Positions 32,070 to 37,224 of a stretch of 37,224 nucleotides of DNA are shown in pieces. The notes below the pieces were generated by a model. The model was not told where the DNA came from and did no database searches. It saw nothing but the letters and a program-made list of their open reading frames with translations. Within the stretch, counting starts at the first letter, position 1. Each line of letters opens with the position of its first letter. The position numbers were made by a program, and so were the translations under genes. This DNA comes from Reticulitermes lucifugus (Eukaryota; Arthropoda; Insecta; Blattodea; Rhinotermitidae). The DNA lies in assembly GCA_026260175.1 (NCBI GenBank), contig JAKCWW010005281.1, positions 1-37,224 on the forward strand, written 5' to 3'.

Positions 32070-35000
32070 TACTTCTAATCCTTCCTTTCCTTTTCTTCCT
32101 CTTAACCATTTACTTTATAGTTATCTATGCTTGTTTACTCTTTAAATGTCACTTTCTTTTTATATAAAGTCATTCATACTTCAATTAATTTTTCCACCTC
32201 TTGACACACCTTAATTATAATTCTTCACCTCCCTTTTCTTTCCTCAATATAAGTTATACTTCCGTGTAAAAGTTAGCGAATTGCCATCGCTTTGTACGTG
32301 TTACATAACAAGCCTCTATCTTCCATAAATTAATCCAGACCTACACTTTATCCAAAGTTTCAAAAGGAGTTTAAAATTGGCTCTTCCATTTTACTCAAAC
32401 CCGGCAAATCAAATTACCTTTAGCAGTATCACATACCACCTATGTTACTTACGACATTTCTGCACTCATGAGGTACTTGTGTCGGACACGGCGTGAAATT
32501 AAACCCAGCGATTCAATCAACCCGGCTGTAAGAAGACTCGTGTTCAACTCGGCTGCTACAAAGGCCGCACTTTAGATGCTAAACTCTTGATGGGGTTACG
32601 TTAATCCTTTGTGCCGTGTTGACACCAAGCGCAATATTACTCTGGCGAGACCAGCTACTTTGCATGGACGTTTGTTTGGCTTTTCCAGACCCCAGGTGCA
32701 GAATATGCTTCACTTTGTATTACATTAATGCATTACCAGATAATATGAAGGTTAATCATTTGTGAAAATATCTGATTCATTACATACTAGTTACGTTACA
32801 CATTTCCCTTCCTATAGAAGTAGTAGCTACATGCACGTTGACAGTTGGCTCTAGTCCCATCGCTAATTTGCATTTACGCTGACAGACGCCCTTTTTGTCC
32901 TTTACAGTATCCATCGAGATGAGACCCAGTTCTATTTGAGTGCTAAATTTTATGATAGTCACCAGCTCACTGATTATATGTCATTACAATTTCAGCCAGC
33001 CACATAATTATTTATGGACAGCTACTTCCGAAACGTCGTGTATTTTACATGAAGAACTGTAAAATAAACAGAATAGTTGTGTTGCAAATAAAGTGAAGTC
33101 CAACAATCGATCTTCTCATGGGTATTTTCCCGGGCTGTTTCTTTGTTCTGCGATTCAAACCACAAGAACTTATATTTATTTCCAGAATATAGACGTTGTG
33201 GCAAAAAAAAGTCTTCTACTTCGCATTCATAAAATTGTGATGCCGATGTTTCAAATTAAATTAAGTACATTTAGGTATTGGTACTTGATTTATTTAAAAT
33301 ATGCTACAAATAATATCAAGATTTTAATACGTATAATGCTATAGTTGTCCCTGCTAGCTGTGACACAAGCTGTGTCTGGACAGAAAAACGAGGCTTGTCT
33401 CCGGGAATGTTCAGGAGAAATACTGAGATCGACGTTTGAAACTCTCTGCCATTCATGGTATTAGACTGAAAAGTGATGTAGTCGCACTTCGTTGCAGAGC
33501 ACGTCCTAATAGTCACAGTTACTCTATTGTATGTAACGCCTGCTACGCCTGAAATGTCTTATGTCGGAGTACATGAAAATGATTGCCTACAGGTTACTGT
33601 ACTTGTAGAAGCAAAGGTAAATTGTAAATATTTTTAGCACAATTCCCTTTAGAATGATGTATGTAATTACGAACTGAGAATATGTAATCACCCGAAAAGT
33701 GCTGCGAAATTTATTATACGTTGACTCATCGAATGCCTGATTCCCAGGTGTGTGTTTATTTCTACAACGCCAAAGAAGGAGTTGTATTTTCACTCGACTT
33801 GGACCAAAGCACCTTATAATCATATGTTCGCTCCTTGGACAAACTAGGTCCAATAAATTGCCCATCCTTAGGATGACAGGAGACAAGACAAGCATGTACG
33901 CGTAACGTAACAGATTAAATAATGATGGTAGCAGCACATGAAAATTGTTATATAGGCTGAAAGAATTGCTGATTAGCCAACGTATAACTTCCGTTTGGCT
34001 TTAACTGTTTATGTGCAGAAAGTTACAATAAGTATAAGTTGGTTAAATTTATTATACTGTCATCTGTGATATATAAAACTGAGGCAATGAAAAGATAAGC
34101 GAAATAAACAAAATATTTATATTAAAATAAAATGAAAAACATCCAGAAAAATTAATTATCCGCGGACTGAACGTATCATGACCGAAAGAAAAAAACGGTA
34201 AAGAAAGTATCATGTATTATATTTTACTTGGTGCATTGTTATAGGGAAATATATTAGTAATTCTACATACGAACTGTATTTAAGATAGAGTGTCTAATAT
34301 TCGCTCGTCATAATTTGTTTTACAACAAAGAAGTAATGTTAGAAATGGAGAGCAAAGTAAATGACTACATTTTCAAGAATTTCTCCAGTATTTTAAAGAT
34401 AAACGAGAGCCGAAAACCATGCCTAACATTACCTTCACGCCACTTTAGGCCCCCATAATGTCAAAGTACAATAGCAAGCGAAAGGACTGAGTATTACAAT
34501 TTTTTTTAAATTTCTTTTTTTATGGAGCCGCTTGTTCTAATGTTTTTACATGTCCCTAGAGTAATGGCGAGAGTTTATTTTGAGAGCATTAGTTGCGAAA
34601 ATGGCGTTCTTTACTACAGAAGAGATAATGTTTAAAATGCAAATGTTTTTAAAAGTGAAAGTGTCGTGCCAAGGTAATTAAATTACGAACAACATTTTGA
34701 TGTTTGTAATTCTCTTTCAAGAAATTACGTAATTAGATTAGTACTTAAATTTTAAGACCCTTCTTCTGTTAAGTAATCTCAAAGTTGTTATTGGAAGAAA
34801 AACAGCAGTAAGAAGTGATGGAGTCTAAGAACTTAGAAAGGAATCAGTATAAAATAATCAAAAAATTCTTTTTTTCTTCTCTCCTAACAGTTTTGCATTA
34901 GTGCTGGAACAACACGCGGAATACTTAAACACTCTTTAAATATGCTTCCATAAAATATAGGCTTATAAATTTTTCAAATATTGATTGATAATGAAAAATA

Positions 35001-37021
35001 TTCCTAGGCTAGTCCACGTGCTGGTATCACTGAAATCCTGGCTTCTCCCTATGTGGTTGCGAGACGAAGACCAGAATGTGGCTGAAAGGGATTATTGACA
35101 AAAAAGCTGATGAATAAGGGAAATGAGAAATTCAGACGTTCAGAAATGTGGTCTACTTCATCCATTCAGTAGAGGATAGAGTAAGGTTTAGGGTGCTTTT
35201 TCTGTTGTTGATACTATAATCGCAGTGTTCCTAGAGGTGAATGCGACCTTCGAATATTGGATACTTCTGGAAGTGAAATTTCTTATTCTTGACCAGGAAT
35301 GATTTGTGGTCTTAGTGAAAGCTTTAAGACATATCCAGCACGGTCGGACACTGCTAATAGTGTTCTGTAGCTTTCAGACACTCTTTTTTTGCGACCGAGT
35401 AGTTTCTAACAGCTGCCGCTGTTGATTTGTAGAATATTAGGATCGACTTGGATATTATACGCTCCTTACACAATTAGTAATTGTTAATCAATTAACGAAT
35501 TCACTAAGGATTTGACTGCAAAACTGTTCTGAAAATATGGAAAATGAATATGAAATTTGCGGAGTAACAGTAATGTTGGTACCGATGTTTATAGTAGAGA
35601 ATGCGAAATTTTGTGTAAGCGCAGTGTAGTGAGTGGGAAGAAGTATGTTTAAACACGTTCTGAAATGATGTTCCTTTATTGATGGGTTTATTAAACATCT
35701 GCATCACAACCCCTAAAATTTATGTAACTGACTGTGGTACATGCTTTATGTTAGGATTGTTTAAATACAATATTTGTAAACTTTAACTGACTCCATTCTT
35801 GACGATACTATATATTTGACAATTTGTAAAACCCATACAGCCCAATGTGAACCATATTAAATTTTGTTTATACAATATAGACATAATTCATGTTATTATG
35901 TAAAATGGAGACCATTGCACTTGGGACGGAATTGTGAGAGCTATAGAGAGTGGCAGAGAGCCGTTTTTAGGCCTACAAAGAGAAAATAAAGTATTAGAAA
36001 GCTTTACTGTAAAAATGGTTTACTGACATAGCTGATATTTTTACGTCCTTTGCAGAGGAAATATAGCGTGAAAGATAAGAGGAAGCTCTTCTGCTGACTG
36101 TGTTCAGTGTTTTTATAATTTCTAACTTTACGCTGGTTAGACTTTTGCTGTAGAATTCAGAATTTATACTGTCGAATATCGCTCTCAACAGGAAGTAATT
36201 GACTGTTTTCAGTAAGCAGACAGGTTATATTAGGTGACTGTGATGTGATTAGGATTTTTAAATGTAGTCAAGTAACTAACAAAGTTAAGTTGTTGTTTGA
36301 AAAGTGTTACCTTGACTTAAAGAACAATCTGTTTTGCTGAGTACCGAATTTAAACCAATGTAAAATTTAATGAAGTGATGGACATCCTAAAGAACCTATT
36401 TTAGATGTATCTGTGCTGATTGGACAGCAGAAGCGCACTCGTGTTAGCAATATGTCATTTAGTAGCTTGAAGCGTGTCACCGTCTGCGTGTTGATGCAGA
36501 ACAATACCATGTTTATAACATGCGATAAAAAAGAAGCTAATAAAAATCAAAAGAAACGGTTGTAATGTATACTGAATAACACAAGACGAAGCATTGGTAA
36601 AATAAATATATGGGCGTTACAAACGGTAAAAACAATAGTGAGTTTCATAAAACTCCAGCAGCCAAAACACTGCGAAGAAACAGGATCCAGTAGCGGTGGC
36701 CTGTCAAATAAATGCCAGTCACATGTCTTTGGATTTCAGAGCAGTGAAAGCAGCTGGTGTGTAGGTGGTTATAATACAGTGTCTATGTCTTTGGAACATA
36801 TCATGTGTGTTGACAATTTCGCGGAATCACGATTGAATTCAGCTCGTTAAAGGCTGCGTATTTCGTTAATGGATCATTTATTATTTAGCAACTTTACTCA
36901 CTGTATCACATGCTTAATTTGCGTAGGATTAAAACTTTACGTATGAGCAGAAACGTGAGTGAAATATATGTTTGTATATATATATATATGTATGTATATA
37001 TGCATATATACATGCATTTTT
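32070..37021. other. no recognised gene; one GC-richer block
   Basis: A GC-richer stretch at about 32440-32690 may be a decayed dispersed repeat. Frames up to 116 codons (33587-33937, minus) have no recognised domain. A (TA)n/TATG tract lies at about 36969-37010, just before the element end. Confidence 0.5.
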
Positions 37022-37224
37022 ATACAGGGCATACACAAAAGAATGGTGCGGTATCAAAAGTGAATAAAAAATGTATTTCTCACCTTACACGGGCACAACA
37101 TACACCGTCAGCGGCGGCAACTGTCCAAGTTTGTCACTAAAACACAGCCGCTTACGCAACGCCTTCCACACCGTCATTTTTGGCATGCCCAATTCCCTGC
37201 TTCCTGTAGCCACTGACTTGCGGG
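37022..37224 (-). mobile_element. Tc1/mariner-type element end (continues beyond window)
   Basis: The tip starts with TA (37023-37024) then CAGGGCATACACAAAAG and matches the reverse complement of window positions 1-60 at 56 of 60 bases. Behind the tip lies a minus-strand transposase fragment. The element continues past the window. Its orientation is opposite to the copy at the left edge, with both tips pointing into the window. Confidence 0.7.
37085..37222 (-). pseudogene. mariner-type transposase helix-turn-helix fragment
   Basis: One minus-strand frame reads in from the window edge as RKSVATGSRELGMPKMTVWK, then ALRKRL, and ends at a stop near 37085-37090. The SRELG-MPKMTVWKALRKRL pattern is the second helix-turn-helix of the DNA-binding region found in insect IS630/mariner-like transposases; it recognises the terminal repeats. 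After CFSDKLGQ the frame runs into a short unrelated tail and the element tip, so the DDE catalytic domain is missing here. This points to an internally deleted copy. The start lies outside the window. Confidence 0.65.

Noticed and set aside
33587..33937. 116-codon minus-strand frame
   Set aside because: No domain, no splice or promoter context, and no codon bias distinct from the flanks.
1..37224. Whole window considered as one giant transposon bounded by inverted ends
   Set aside because: The tips at both edges point into the window, so the elements extend outward; the window is the space between two insertions.
1..37224. tRNA, rRNA, CRISPR or bacterial-type operons
   Set aside because: None seen; tRNA-like promoter boxes belong to SINEs, and tandem repeats lack spacer-repeat structure.

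Overview
This is eukaryotic, AT-rich, gene-poor DNA, most likely from an arthropod. The repeat types (tRNA-derived SINEs, a degenerate insect-type LINE, hAT, pogo and mariner remnants) and an over-represented TAGGCCTA palindrome suggest a large repeat-rich insect genome, perhaps a cockroach-like polyneopteran; that lineage guess is weak. There are no bacterial-style genes or operons. No complete cellular gene is recognisable, so most of the window looks intergenic or intronic.

Layout. The two window edges carry inverted copies of one Tc1/mariner-type (IS630-like) element end; the right one retains a transposase helix-turn-helix fragment. At 3.9-5.3 kb lies a dead non-LTR retrotransposon on the minus strand. 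At 5.4-7.3 kb are two fold-back elements. At 8.95 kb is a 63-nt island that looks like a true small coding exon with a GC-type splice donor. At 14.5 kb is a pogo/Tigger-like MITE, at 15.4 kb another fold-back element, and at 17.6-17.9 kb a solo fold-back-type motif beside a GC-rich dispersed repeat. At 19.3-21.05 kb two SINEs sit next to a BED-finger hAT derivative; one SINE shares its target site with the hAT element. At 24.2-24.96 kb are two unrelated minisatellites, at 27.9 kb a second copy of the SINE family, at 30.0 kb a degenerate 36-bp repeat, and at 31.9 kb another pogo-like MITE. The remaining stretches hold only short frames with no recognised domain and simple repeats.

Most interesting signal. 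Several fold-back elements (5434-5902, 6706-7255, 15413-15686, and possibly a decayed one at 763-995), plus a solo copy at 17608-17650, carry a hammerhead-ribozyme-like core: a CTGANGA box, a small hairpin, GAAA, a palindromic ACATGT/ACATATGT-like helix III, and flanks that pair as helix I. In the fold-back elements the motif occurs in both arms on opposite strands. The copy at 7149-7205 is the best preserved: CTGATGA and GAAA are intact and helix I has 10 of 11 positions paired, one of them G-U. Hammerhead motifs are known in Penelope-like elements and retrozymes. These loci look like short non-autonomous relatives in an inverted arrangement, but no Penelope RT or GIY-YIG sequence is present here.
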